Part shown: positions 42,054-49,890 of the stretch, piece by piece
Position numbering within the stretch: the first letter of the stretch is position 1
How the letters are laid out: every line of letters begins with the position of its first letter
NCBI GenBank assembly: GCA_910584785.1
Contig: CAJUDX010000009.1
Span: 11,357-65,800 of the forward strand
Source of the DNA: an uncultured Lachnospiraceae bacterium
Lineage (GTDB): Bacteria; Bacillota; Clostridia; Lachnospirales; Lachnospiraceae
DNA: 54,444 nt
Reading direction: 5' to 3'
Program-made: the position numbers and the translations under genes
The notes under the pieces: model-generated
What the model saw: the letters and a program-made list of their open reading frames with translations, nothing else
Database searches by the model: none
Told to the model about the DNA's origin: nothing

Positions 42054-43931
42054 GTGACAGAATTTCGGAGACTAATTTCTTATATTTATGAATATGAGGG
42101 AAAAGTAAAAGGAAAAAACGTAGGTTTTGCAAAGCTGGAGACAAGAAATGGTTTATGCAAACTAAACATCAGCGTAAAAAAGCTCTATATGGGAAGCGGA
42201 AATCTGGGCGTATATCTTTTGTCTGCCCGAAAAGAAATTTTTTTGGGCAATATGTGTCTGAGAAATGGAAATGGGGAATTTCGTACCGTTGTTCAGGCTT
42301 CGGATATTGAACAATCCGGGGAAACTATGGACGACTGTTATGGCCTGACTATCCATGAAAAAAAGGATTCCTGGAAGGTATACACTACCATATGGGAAGA
42401 TACTGTGGCCCAGGCTGCGCAGCTTGCCGCAGGAACGTCTGTCCTGGAGAATGGAGAAAATCTGGAAAATAGAGAGACAACGGTCAGTGCAGAAGAAAAT
42501 ACATACCACAGTAATACTATAAATCAACTTCAGAAAGCATCTGCCGATCAATCGATGCAGGAAAACCTGTCTGGACTTGCGGTAATGGAACGAGAAACAC
42601 CCGGTCAGGAGACGATACAGCAAAAACTGCCCAGTCAGGAGAACATGCAGCAAAAACCGCTTAATCAGGAGAACATGCGGCAAAAACTGCTTAATCAGGA
42701 GAGTACGCAGCAAAAGTTACCCAGCCAGGAGACAATTCAACAAGAACTATTCAGCCAGGAGAACAGGCAACAGAAAGCAAGGGAGCAGGAATCAATGCAG
42801 CAAGCCCTGTATAGCCAGGGACACACACAACCGAGCTTAAATAACCAGGAATCTGTGCAGCAAAGTGCAGGCATCCAGGAAGCATCGCAGCAAACCCCAG
42901 ACATTCAGGCGCTGACACAATCAAATCCAGGCAGTGAGAAATTAAGCTGTGTAAAAGCCGGACAGCAAGACATAAATAAGCAGGAATCAAACCGTCAGGA
43001 GATAACACAGTCAGCAACCGGCAATCAGGAACCCGTTCTGCAGGAAGCAGGAAAGCATCAGTCACCTCGTCAAGAAGAAGCACAAAAAGGCCCGATGGCA
43101 TCAGTGCAGAATCAGCCAGGGGGAAAAATTATCCAGAAAGAAGGGCTTTTCAGGGAAGAAAAAAAATCGCAGTCCCCTGTATCAAACAGAGTATATGGCA
43201 ACCGAATGAACAATCACCCTCCCCGGCGTGCCCAGAGCCAGATGTTTTTTAATCTTCGTCAGCCCTTCAACGCTTTGCCCCAAAACCAGGGAGTCCCTGC
43301 AGCCTCCTCCTTTTCCCCCGCACAGACACCAGCGCCATCCAATCCTGCAACGCTTGCTGCTGCACCTCAATCCGACACGCCGGTATCATTCAATGTGTCA
43401 ATACCGACCGACAATCAGAATCAACAGCCATTGATTCGTCAGTATGAAGAAGAACCGCTTATTCCGGGTGACCCGGAAGCTCTGGCAAGACTTGAGGAAG
43501 AAGAAAAAGTTCCTGCAGTACCCATATGGGATTTCCTGTCCAAAACCTATCCTAAAATCCAGGCCTTCGAAAGTCAGTTTGGATGTGAGATATTGGTGAT
43601 TAAACCGCAGGATATTGGTCTTTTGCCAAGAGAAACCTGGATTTACGGGAACAACAGCTTTCTTCTCCACGGCTACTATAATTACCGGTACCTGATACTG
43701 GCTCGTCTGGAAAATCCCCATGGTATTCCCCGCCACCTTCTGGGCGTTCCCGGACACTACTACAACAATGAAAAGTATATGGCCTCAATGTTTGGCTTTC
43801 CCAATTTTGTCCTGTCAAAAAATCAACAGGCGCAGGACGGAAGATTTGGCTACTGGTATACCGATATCCGCCTGGGTGACGGAAATATAGCTTCCGCAGT
43901 CGTTCGTCATGCACAGCGGGGGATAGAGTAA
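42054..43931 (+). CDS. Unknown protein with conserved ends and eleven 10-residue Gln-rich repeats
   Basis: A 625-residue protein with no signal peptide or membrane segment. Residues 1-125 form one folded-looking domain (KNVGFAKLETRNGLCKLNIS, VYLLSARKEIFLG, GEFRTVVQASDIEQSGETMD). A disordered middle follows, with eleven consecutive 10-residue repeats of the QENMQQKLPS type (about residues 184-294). The C-terminal 150 residues are aromatic-rich (YGNNSFLLHGYYNYRYLI, RHLLGVPGHYYNNEKYMASM). I recognise this only as a Lachnospiraceae-type conserved protein; no function is visible. The start is GTG after GGGGAGGGG. A hairpin-repeat array follows immediately. Confidence 0.8.
   Translation: MTEFRRLISYIYEYEGKVKGKNVGFAKLETRNGLCKLNISVKKLYMGSGNLGVYLLSARKEIFLGNMCLRNGNGEFRTVVQASDIEQSGETMDDCYGLTIHEKKDSWKVYTTIWEDTVAQAAQLAAGTSVLENGENLENRETTVSAEENTYHSNTINQLQKASADQSMQENLSGLAVMERETPGQETIQQKLPSQENMQQKPLNQENMRQKLLNQESTQQKLPSQETIQQELFSQENRQQKAREQESMQQALYSQGHTQPSLNNQESVQQSAGIQEASQQTPDIQALTQSNPGSEKLSCVKAGQQDINKQESNRQEITQSATGNQEPVLQEAGKHQSPRQEEAQKGPMASVQNQPGGKIIQKEGLFREEKKSQSPVSNRVYGNRMNNHPPRRAQSQMFFNLRQPFNALPQNQGVPAASSFSPAQTPAPSNPATLAAAPQSDTPVSFNVSIPTDNQNQQPLIRQYEEEPLIPGDPEALARLEEEEKVPAVPIWDFLSKTYPKIQAFESQFGCEILVIKPQDIGLLPRETWIYGNNSFLLHGYYNYRYLILARLENPHGIPRHLLGVPGHYYNNEKYMASMFGFPNFVLSKNQQAQDGRFGYWYTDIRLGDGNIASAVVRHAQRGIE
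42600..42935 (+). repeat. 30-bp in-frame tandem repeats (10-residue units)
   Basis: About eleven 30-bp units encode Q-E-x-x-Q-Q-x-x-x-x. The first six are closest (QETIQQKLPS, QENMQQKPLN, QENMRQKLLN, QESTQQKLPS, QETIQQELFS, QENRQQKARE) and the later ones degenerate. Boundaries are approximate. Confidence 0.85.
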
Positions 43932-43943
43932 AAACGGCTTATT

Positions 43944-44165
43944 TACTATAAAATTTCACCGCCGATTAGGCGGTCTAAGTTCAGGTATTCCAAGTGCGTC
44001 CGGCAGATGTTTATTTATAGTGGTACGACCACTTGTGGGCGCATGAAGGTTTACTGTAAAAGCTCACCGCCGATTAGGCGGTCTAAGTTCAGGTATTCCA
44101 AATGCGTCCGGCAGATGTTTATTTATAGTGGTACGACCACTTGTGGGCGCATGAAGGTTTAGTAA
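43944..44165 (+). repeat. 108-bp multi-hairpin tandem repeat, right array
   Basis: Two units (CACCGCC starts at 43957 and 44065) lie right after the stop of the unknown protein at 43931. Each has ACCGCC-GATTA-GGCGGT, then CTAAGTTCAGGTATTCCA, then a long stem TGCGTCC/GGGCGCA enclosing AGTGGT-ACG-ACCACT, then TTTACTGTAAAA. It is the reverse complement of the left-end array (1-163) with about ten differences. In the outer stem T·G and G·T wobbles replace C-G and A-T pairs, so base pairing is kept. It carries no open frame. Confidence 0.92.
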
Positions 44166-44265
44166 AAGAATTGCGTGGGAATTGAATTTGTTTGACTTGG
44201 TTTGTTCCGGCAGGGTTTATGGGGCATCGCGGCGCTTGTGCTCCTTAGCCCTACCAGATTGCCGT

Positions 44266-44958
44266 CTAATCGATGCCTCTGATGCCCACTGCCCCCACAT
44301 AAGGCATGACTATCTCAGAAAACCTGGTTAATTCTTCTTTGCTGTAACTGGAAAAACCAGGTTTTAACACATTGTCTGAATCAACATAGTTCTGCAGAAA
44401 ATATTTTGGAGCCCCGTTAATCCACTGGCCTATTTCCCGAAAATCTTTCTCTTCATGCAATTCCTTTACTACGGTAGTCCGAAATTCATAATCTTTGCCC
44501 CATTGCTTTAACCATGCGACTGATTCCCTTACCTTTTCCAAATCCATTCCGGGGCAGCCTGCGGTTACCCCATATTTTTCTGGTGCATTCTTAATATCCA
44601 TTGCCACATAATCCAGGAGACCTTCTTCGCCCAGCTTCATCAGCTTTTTAGGCAGTGTTCCATTGGTGTCCAGCTTAATTTCCAATCCCAGCTTTCGGAT
44701 ATCCCGAATAAAATCTTCCAGATCTTCCTGAAGTAAGGGCTCCCCGCCGGTGATGCAGACGCCTTCCAAAACCCCTGCTCTTTTTTTTAAAACTCCTAAA
44801 ATCTCCTCCGGCGTAAAAGCAGCCTTCACATCCATTGCCAGCAGTTCGCGGTTATGGCAGAATGGACAACGAAAATTGCAGCCACCAGTAAAAATAACAG
44901 AAGCTAAATGCCCCGGATAATCTAATAATGTTGTTTTTTGAAACCCACATAATTTCAT
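44266..44958 (-). CDS. nrdG: Anaerobic ribonucleotide reductase-activating protein type radical SAM enzyme
   Basis: A 230-residue glycyl-radical activase-like protein. The radical SAM cluster motif is CNFRCPFC (Cys27, Cys31, Cys34). The typical start MKLCGFQKTTLLDYPG is that of the NrdG2 group, with ITGGEPLLQ and VAMDIKN following. ATG 44958 after GGAGGG is chosen. No nrdD lies next to it here, so its target could be a reductase elsewhere or another glycyl radical enzyme. The gap to tadA has no further gene. Confidence 0.88.
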   Translation of the reverse strand: MKLCGFQKTTLLDYPGHLASVIFTGGCNFRCPFCHNRELLAMDVKAAFTPEEILGVLKKRAGVLEGVCITGGEPLLQEDLEDFIRDIRKLGLEIKLDTNGTLPKKLMKLGEEGLLDYVAMDIKNAPEKYGVTAGCPGMDLEKVRESVAWLKQWGKDYEFRTTVVKELHEEKDFREIGQWINGAPKYFLQNYVDSDNVLKPGFSSYSKEELTRFSEIVMPYVGAVGIRGID

Positions 44959-45153
44959 CAAAATTCCCTCCTTGCGATCTTTCTATTCTCTGTGTATACT
45001 AGAATCTGAAAATTGCTTTTGCCGGATGTGTGTCACAAGCTGCGCTGTAACCTATATCCCGCTTATTATAACACACCTCTTCTCAGAAACAAAGCACCAT
45101 CTACAGAGGTGATAATTTATTCAACCAATGAAAACGATAAAGGAGTTTGTATC

Positions 45154-45723
45154 ATGCCCCCAATAGCCCACCTTCCCTATAGCGAAGATGAAAACTACAT
45201 GAAGGAAGCCATCCGCCAGGCAAAAAAGGCAATTGCCTTAAATGAAGTGCCGATTGGCTGTGTTATTGTCTATGAAAATCAGATTATCGGGCGTGGCTAT
45301 AACCGGCGGATGACCGATCATACCACCTTAGCTCATGCAGAACTTCTGGCAATAAAAAAAGCCTGCAAAAAGCTTGGTGACTGGCGGCTGGAAGATTGCC
45401 GGATGTATATAACCTTAGAACCCTGCCCCATGTGTGCCGGTGCGATTGTCCAGGCACGCATCCCAGAGGTGGTGATTGGCTGTATGAATCCCAAGGCTGG
45501 GTGCGCCGGGTCTGTGCTTAATCTTTTACAGCAGGAGGGCTTTAACCATCAGTGTCAGGTAAAAACAGGCATTCTTGGCGATGAATGTTCACAGATGATG
45601 CGTTTATTCTTTAAAGCGCTCAGGGAAAAGGAAAAAGAGAGGAAGCAGAGTCAAAAACAGGAAATAAATTTAGGAAATGCAGGAATACCCTTGACAAACA
45701 ACAGGGAATCAGAGTATACTTAA
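45154..45723 (+). CDS. tadA: tRNA-specific adenosine-34 deaminase
   Basis: A 189-residue zinc deaminase that converts wobble A34 to inosine in tRNA(Arg). The active site is LAHAELLAI (His61, Glu63) and LEPCPMCAGA (Cys91, Cys94). The family usually has about 150-170 residues; the extra length is a charged C-terminal tail. ATG 45154 after AAAGGAG is chosen, since upstream codons look non-coding. The SRP RNA promoter lies inside its last codons. Confidence 0.95.
   Translation: MPPIAHLPYSEDENYMKEAIRQAKKAIALNEVPIGCVIVYENQIIGRGYNRRMTDHTTLAHAELLAIKKACKKLGDWRLEDCRMYITLEPCPMCAGAIVQARIPEVVIGCMNPKAGCAGSVLNLLQQEGFNHQCQVKTGILGDECSQMMRLFFKALREKEKERKQSQKQEINLGNAGIPLTNNRESEYT
45691..45720 (+). promoter_or_regulatory. 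Promoter of SRP RNA
   Basis: TTGACA (45691-45696), 18-bp spacer, TATACT (45715-45720). It overlaps the tadA stop region. Start is expected near 45727. Confidence 0.8.
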
Positions 45724-45729
45724 CACGCA

Positions 45730-46000
45730 AAAATGTCATAAAGCTTCCACGCAGCCGGGGAGATAGCGGTGCCCTGTACTTGCAATCCGCTCCAGCAAGG
45801 GTGATGTCCTGCCCCGGACTAGTATGGTGCGGAGCTGCCTTTGGTAAGTGGCGTTGACGTTTGGGTCTTATGCAACAGGAATTTGCGAACCGTGTCAGGG
45901 CAGGAATGCAGCAGCACTAAGCGAAACCTCTTGTGTGACATAAGGCAGCCTGAGCCGAGCTAACTGTCAGAGTAACGTCTGTGTCTGCAGTTCAAAGCAG
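45730..46000 (+). ncRNA. ffs: Large bacterial signal recognition particle RNA
   Basis: The conserved Alu-type 5' part (CCGGGGAGATAGCGGTGCCC, then TGCAATCCGCT) and the domain IV core (GTGTCAGGGCAGGAATGCAG followed by CAGCACTAAGCG) are both present. Also seen is AAGTGGCGTTGACGTTTGGG with the following GCAACAGGAA, GCGAACCGTGTCAGG. This is the roughly 270-base RNA of Firmicutes, binding Ffh and guiding membrane proteins. It has its own promoter and terminator. Ends are approximate. Confidence 0.9.
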
Positions 46001-46020
46001 GACGCGTGGATAAATTTTAG

Positions 46021-46051
46021 GGAATGGTAGCGATACCATTCCTGTTTTTTT
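46021..46051 (+). terminator. Terminator of SRP RNA
   Basis: GGAATGGTA (46021-46029) and TACCATTCC (46034-46042) form a perfect 9-bp stem with loop GCGA, followed by TTTTTTT to 46051. Confidence 0.95.
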
Positions 46052-46053
46052 AC

Positions 46054-46089
46054 TTGCCCAGCTATTCCCTTTGCGGTATAATCTATACC
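46054..46089 (+). promoter_or_regulatory. pfkA promoter with dyad over the -10
   Basis: TTGCCC (46054-46059), 17-bp spacer, TATAAT (46077-46082). GGTATA-ATC-TATACC (46075-46089) is a perfect dyad around the -10 and could bind a repressor. Confidence 0.65.
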
Positions 46090-46141
46090 ATAGAGGGTAA
46101 AGAAAAGAGACAGAAAGAGCCAAAAGGAAGGAGTGTTTTGT

Positions 46142-47221
46142 ATGAAAAGAATCGGAATATTGACCAGCGGAGGCGACTGCCAATGTCTGAACGCTACCAT
46201 GCGCGGTGTGGCAAAATCGTTATATAATATGTACGATGATGTGGAGATCGTCGGATTTGAGGACGGTTATAAGGGATTAATTTATGCCGATTACCGTATT
46301 TTAAAGTCCTCTGATTTTTCAGGAATCCTGACACAGGGCGGAACGATTTTGGGAACCTCCAGGCAGCCGTTTAAGCTGATGCGTGTGCCGGATGAAAATG
46401 GTCTGGATAAGGTGGAGTCCATGAAACATACTTACCGGAAGCTAAAACTGGAATGTCTGGTTGTGCTGGGCGGCAATGGAAGCCAGAAAACAGCAAACCT
46501 TCTTAGGGAGGAAGGGTTAAATGTCGTTTCTCTTCCCAAAACAATTGATAATGATCTGTGGGGGACAGAGATGACCTTTGGTTTCCACAGTGCGGTGAAT
46601 ATTGCCACGCAGGCGATTGATTGTATTCATACAACAGCCTCTTCCCACGGCAGGATATTTATTGTGGAGGTTATGGGGCATAAGGTCGGCTGGGTAACGC
46701 TGTATGCGGGAATTGCCGGTGGTGCAGATATTATTCTGCTGCCGGAAATTCCCTATGATATCCGGGTGGTCAGTGATGCAATTAATAAGCGGGCAAAGGC
46801 TGGAAAGAGGTTTTCTATTTTAGCGGTGGCAGAGGGAGCCATCTCGAAGGAAGAAGCCGGCATGACGAAGAAAGAATTAAAAAAGAAAAAAGAGGAAGGC
46901 GTGGTGTATCCGTCAGCAGCGTATGCGATTGGTGCGAAATTGCAGGAACTTACAGGGCAGGAGGTTCGTGTAACGGTTCCCGGACACACCCAGAGAGGTG
47001 GAGAACCCTGTCCCTATGACCGTGTGCTTTCCACTCAGCTTGGGGCAGCCGCAGCTGAACTGATCCGCAACCAGGAATACGGCTATATGGTTTGTGTAAG
47101 GCATGGGGAAATTGATAAGATTCCTCTGGAAGAAATTGCCGGAAAGTTAAAATATGTTGATCCTGAAAGTGCGATTATCCGACAGGCGAAGAATGTGGGA
47201 ATCAGCTTTGGCGATGAATAA
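46142..47221 (+). CDS. pfkA: 6-phosphofructokinase
   Basis: A 359-residue glycolytic kinase that phosphorylates fructose-6-phosphate. Motifs: ILTSGGDCQCLNATMRG, PKTIDNDLWGTEMTFGFHSA (catalytic TxD) and the effector/substrate region PGHTQRGGEPCPYDR. In the nucleotide loop GGNGS, an Asn replaces the usual Asp of GGDGS; the Gly that follows is that of ATP-type enzymes rather than the Asp of PPi-type. ATG 46142 follows GGAAGGAG; TTG 46133 is less likely. Confidence 0.92.
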   Translation: MKRIGILTSGGDCQCLNATMRGVAKSLYNMYDDVEIVGFEDGYKGLIYADYRILKSSDFSGILTQGGTILGTSRQPFKLMRVPDENGLDKVESMKHTYRKLKLECLVVLGGNGSQKTANLLREEGLNVVSLPKTIDNDLWGTEMTFGFHSAVNIATQAIDCIHTTASSHGRIFIVEVMGHKVGWVTLYAGIAGGADIILLPEIPYDIRVVSDAINKRAKAGKRFSILAVAEGAISKEEAGMTKKELKKKKEEGVVYPSAAYAIGAKLQELTGQEVRVTVPGHTQRGGEPCPYDRVLSTQLGAAAAELIRNQEYGYMVCVRHGEIDKIPLEEIAGKLKYVDPESAIIRQAKNVGISFGDE

Positions 47222-47267
47222 TCAGCATTGGCTGTAAAGGACGGCTTGGAAAAGAAAGGAAGGACAG

Positions 47268-48899
47268 ATGTCATATACTGCCTTATATCGAAAGTGGAGG
47301 CCGGTGGGATTTGATGATGTAAAAGGTCAGGATCATATTGTGCAGACATTAAAAAACCAGATTATTTCCGGCAGGATCGGTCATGCCTATTTATTTTGCG
47401 GAACCAGGGGGACAGGAAAAACGAGTATTGCCAAAATCTTTGCGCGCTCGGTAAACTGCGAGAATCCCCAGGAGGGAAGCCCCTGCGGCGTCTGCCCAAG
47501 CTGTCAGGCAATTGCGGGCGGTGCTTCTATGAACGTAGTGGAAATTGATGCTGCGTCAAATAACGGTGTGGAAAATATCCGTGATATCCGGGAACAGGTG
47601 CAGTATCCGCCTACGGAGGGCAGGTTTAGGGTCTATATTATCGATGAGGTTCATATGCTGTCCATAGGAGCGTTTAATGCGCTGTTAAAAACTCTGGAGG
47701 AGCCGCCCTCCTATGTGATTTTTATTTTGGCGACGACAGAAGTGCATAAGATTCCTGTGACGATCATGTCCCGCTGTCAGAGATATGATTTTAAGCGGAT
47801 TCCGGCAGAGATTATTGGAGACAGGCTGCGCGAAGTGGCAAAGGCAGAAAAGATTGCCATTGAAGAAAAGGCCGTACAGTACCTGGCAAAGGCCGCTGAT
47901 GGGGCATTCCGTGACGCGCTTAGTCTGATGGATCAGTGCATTGCCTTTCATTTTGGAGAAACGCTGACCTATGAGCATGTTCTTAATATTCTGGGCGCTG
48001 TGGATCAGACCGTTTTTTCGCAGATGTTTAATGCCGTAGTCGGGAAGCGGACGAAGGACTGTATCCTGCTTTTGGAGGAAATGATTATCCAGGGCAGGGA
48101 GATGGGGCAGTTTGTAAACGATTATATCTGGTATCTTCGGAATCTTCTTCTGGTGCAGTCGGCACAGGATGCGGCTGGTCTGGTGGATATGTCGGAAGAG
48201 AATGTAAAACAGCTTTTAGAGGATGCAAAAAAGATTAATGGAAATACGCTGATTCGGCAGATTCGGGTATTGTCAGAGTTATCAAATCAGCTTCGACATG
48301 CCAGTCAAAAGCGGATTTTAATTGAAATTGCCCTGATAAAGTTGACAAAACCGGAAATGGAAGTTAATATAGAATCTTTATTGGAACGTATTGCCAGCCT
48401 GGAGGCCCGAATGGAGGAGGGGCCTGTAACTTCCTTTTCTGTGCAGGGTAGCGCGGGCAATGCAGACCGTGCGGGAGAAAATTTGGAAGAGGAGACTTTC
48501 CAGGCGATGCCTTCTGCCAAAGCTGCGCCTTCCCCGCCCAGACAGGTGGTTATTCCCAAGGCGCAGATGGAAGATCTGCAGCTTATCCGCAATGAATGGG
48601 GAAATATTGTACGGCAGATGGGGATGTCTGTGCGCCCCAGCTTTCGGGGAACGGTAGTGGAGCCCGGAGGGGATAATTGTCTTTGTATTGTTTTTCTGGA
48701 CCCGGTCAATTATGCGATTGGCAGCCGGCCCAGTGTGATTGGTGATATTGAGCGGTATATTGAAGAGCATTATCAGAAAAGTATTTATCTGAAAACCCGT
48801 CAGGCAGGCAGCGAAGAGCAGTTAACAACCATGTATGTCAGTGATGAAGAATTAAAGGAAAAAATTCATATAGATAGGATAGAGATAGAGGAGGAATAG
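47268..48899 (+). CDS. dnaX: DNA polymerase III subunit gamma/tau
   Basis: A 543-residue clamp-loader ATPase. Walker A GTRGTGKTS, the zinc cysteines C-CGVCPSC and the DEVHML box lie in the first 130 residues. The sensor motif LATTEVHKIP and the domain III helices follow. The C-terminal tail is variable, rich in Pro/Ala around residue 420. The ATG follows AAGGAAGG. It is the first gene of dnaX-ybaB-recR, a standard bacterial order. Confidence 0.97.
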   Translation: MSYTALYRKWRPVGFDDVKGQDHIVQTLKNQIISGRIGHAYLFCGTRGTGKTSIAKIFARSVNCENPQEGSPCGVCPSCQAIAGGASMNVVEIDAASNNGVENIRDIREQVQYPPTEGRFRVYIIDEVHMLSIGAFNALLKTLEEPPSYVIFILATTEVHKIPVTIMSRCQRYDFKRIPAEIIGDRLREVAKAEKIAIEEKAVQYLAKAADGAFRDALSLMDQCIAFHFGETLTYEHVLNILGAVDQTVFSQMFNAVVGKRTKDCILLLEEMIIQGREMGQFVNDYIWYLRNLLLVQSAQDAAGLVDMSEENVKQLLEDAKKINGNTLIRQIRVLSELSNQLRHASQKRILIEIALIKLTKPEMEVNIESLLERIASLEARMEEGPVTSFSVQGSAGNADRAGENLEEETFQAMPSAKAAPSPPRQVVIPKAQMEDLQLIRNEWGNIVRQMGMSVRPSFRGTVVEPGGDNCLCIVFLDPVNYAIGSRPSVIGDIERYIEEHYQKSIYLKTRQAGSEEQLTTMYVSDEELKEKIHIDRIEIEEE

Positions 48900-48904
48900 C
48901 AGGA

Positions 48905-49270
48905 ATGGCGAAAAGAGGCGGTTTTCCCGGCGGAGGGATTCCCGGAAATATGAATAATATGATGAAGCAGGTACAGCGGATGCAGCGCCAGATGGAAGAG
49001 GCCACGAAGGAGCAGGAGAGTAAGGAATTTACTGCTTCTGCCGGCGGCGGTGCAGTTTCTGTAACGGTATCGGGAAAGAAAGAAGTGGTTTCAGTAAAGC
49101 TTTCCGAGGAAGTAGTTGATCCGGAAGATATTGAAATGCTGGAGGATTTAATCGTCGCTGCGACGAATGAAGCTCTTCGTCAGATGGAGGAGGCAAATTC
49201 CCAGGCGATGGCTAAGCTGACAGGAGGCCTTGGAGGACTGGGTGGTCTGGGCGGAGGCCTTCCGTTCTGA
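48905..49270 (+). CDS. YbaB/EbfC-family nucleoid-associated protein
   Basis: A 121-residue DNA-binding dimer of the YbaB family. A Gly-rich N-terminus (GGFPGGGIPGNMNNMMKQ) and Gly-rich C-terminus (GGLGGLGGLGGGL) flank the helical core with VSVTVSGKKEVVSVKLSEEVVDPED. It starts 5 bp after dnaX, and its stop TGA overlaps the recR ATG by one base. Confidence 0.95.
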   Translation: MAKRGGFPGGGIPGNMNNMMKQVQRMQRQMEEATKEQESKEFTASAGGGAVSVTVSGKKEVVSVKLSEEVVDPEDIEMLEDLIVAATNEALRQMEEANSQAMAKLTGGLGGLGGLGGGLPF

Positions 49271-49866
49271 TGGATTACTACAGCAGGCAAATTACCAAAT
49301 TAATCGAAGAACTGTCAAAACTTCCCGGTGTGGGGGCAAAGTCTGCCCAGCGTCTGGCATTCCACATTATTAATCTTCCCAAGGAGCAGGTGGAACTTTT
49401 AGCCGGAGCGATTATCGATGCAAAAAATAACGTCCGTTATTGCAAGGCATGTTTTACGCTGACCGACCGGGAACTCTGTCCGATTTGCAGCAGCAAAATC
49501 CGGGATCACAGTACCATTATGGTGGTGGAAAATCCCAGGGACCTGGCAGCTTATGAGAAAACAGGAAAATTTGAGGGCGTATACCATGTGCTTCACGGGG
49601 CTATCTCGCCCATGCTTGGAATCGGTCCTAATGATATTAAGTTAAAGGAATTGATGCAGCGGCTCCAGGCAGAGATAAACGAAGTAATTATTGCTACCAA
49701 TTCCAGTCTTGAAGGGGAAACCACGGCGATGTACATTAGTAAGCTGGTCAAACCCACAGGAATTAAGGTCAGCCGGATTGCCAGCGGCGTTCCGGTGGGC
49801 GGGGATTTGGAATATATTGATGAGATTACCCTTCTGCGGGCATTAGAGGGCAGGGTGGAGCTGTAG
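49270..49866 (+). CDS. recR: Recombination mediator RecR
   Basis: A 198-residue protein of RecFOR-type recombinational repair. An N-terminal helix-hairpin-helix (LPGVGAKSAQRLAFHI) precedes a zinc finger (CKACFTLTDRELCPIC) and the Toprim domain (IMVVENPRDLAAYEKTG). The start overlaps ybaB, so translation is coupled. Confidence 0.97.
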   Translation: MDYYSRQITKLIEELSKLPGVGAKSAQRLAFHIINLPKEQVELLAGAIIDAKNNVRYCKACFTLTDRELCPICSSKIRDHSTIMVVENPRDLAAYEKTGKFEGVYHVLHGAISPMLGIGPNDIKLKELMQRLQAEINEVIIATNSSLEGETTAMYISKLVKPTGIKVSRIASGVPVGGDLEYIDEITLLRALEGRVEL

Positions 49867-49890
49867 GCAGGGTTTAGGAGATGCAAAAGA

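Noticed and set aside
43944..44165. CRISPR-like array
   Set aside because: The whole 108-bp period repeats, there are no unique spacers, and no cas genes are in the window.
48222..48240. dnaX frameshift slippery site (GCAAAAAAGATT)
   Set aside because: It lies near residue 320, inside the conserved clamp-loader region, and lacks a clear downstream stimulator.
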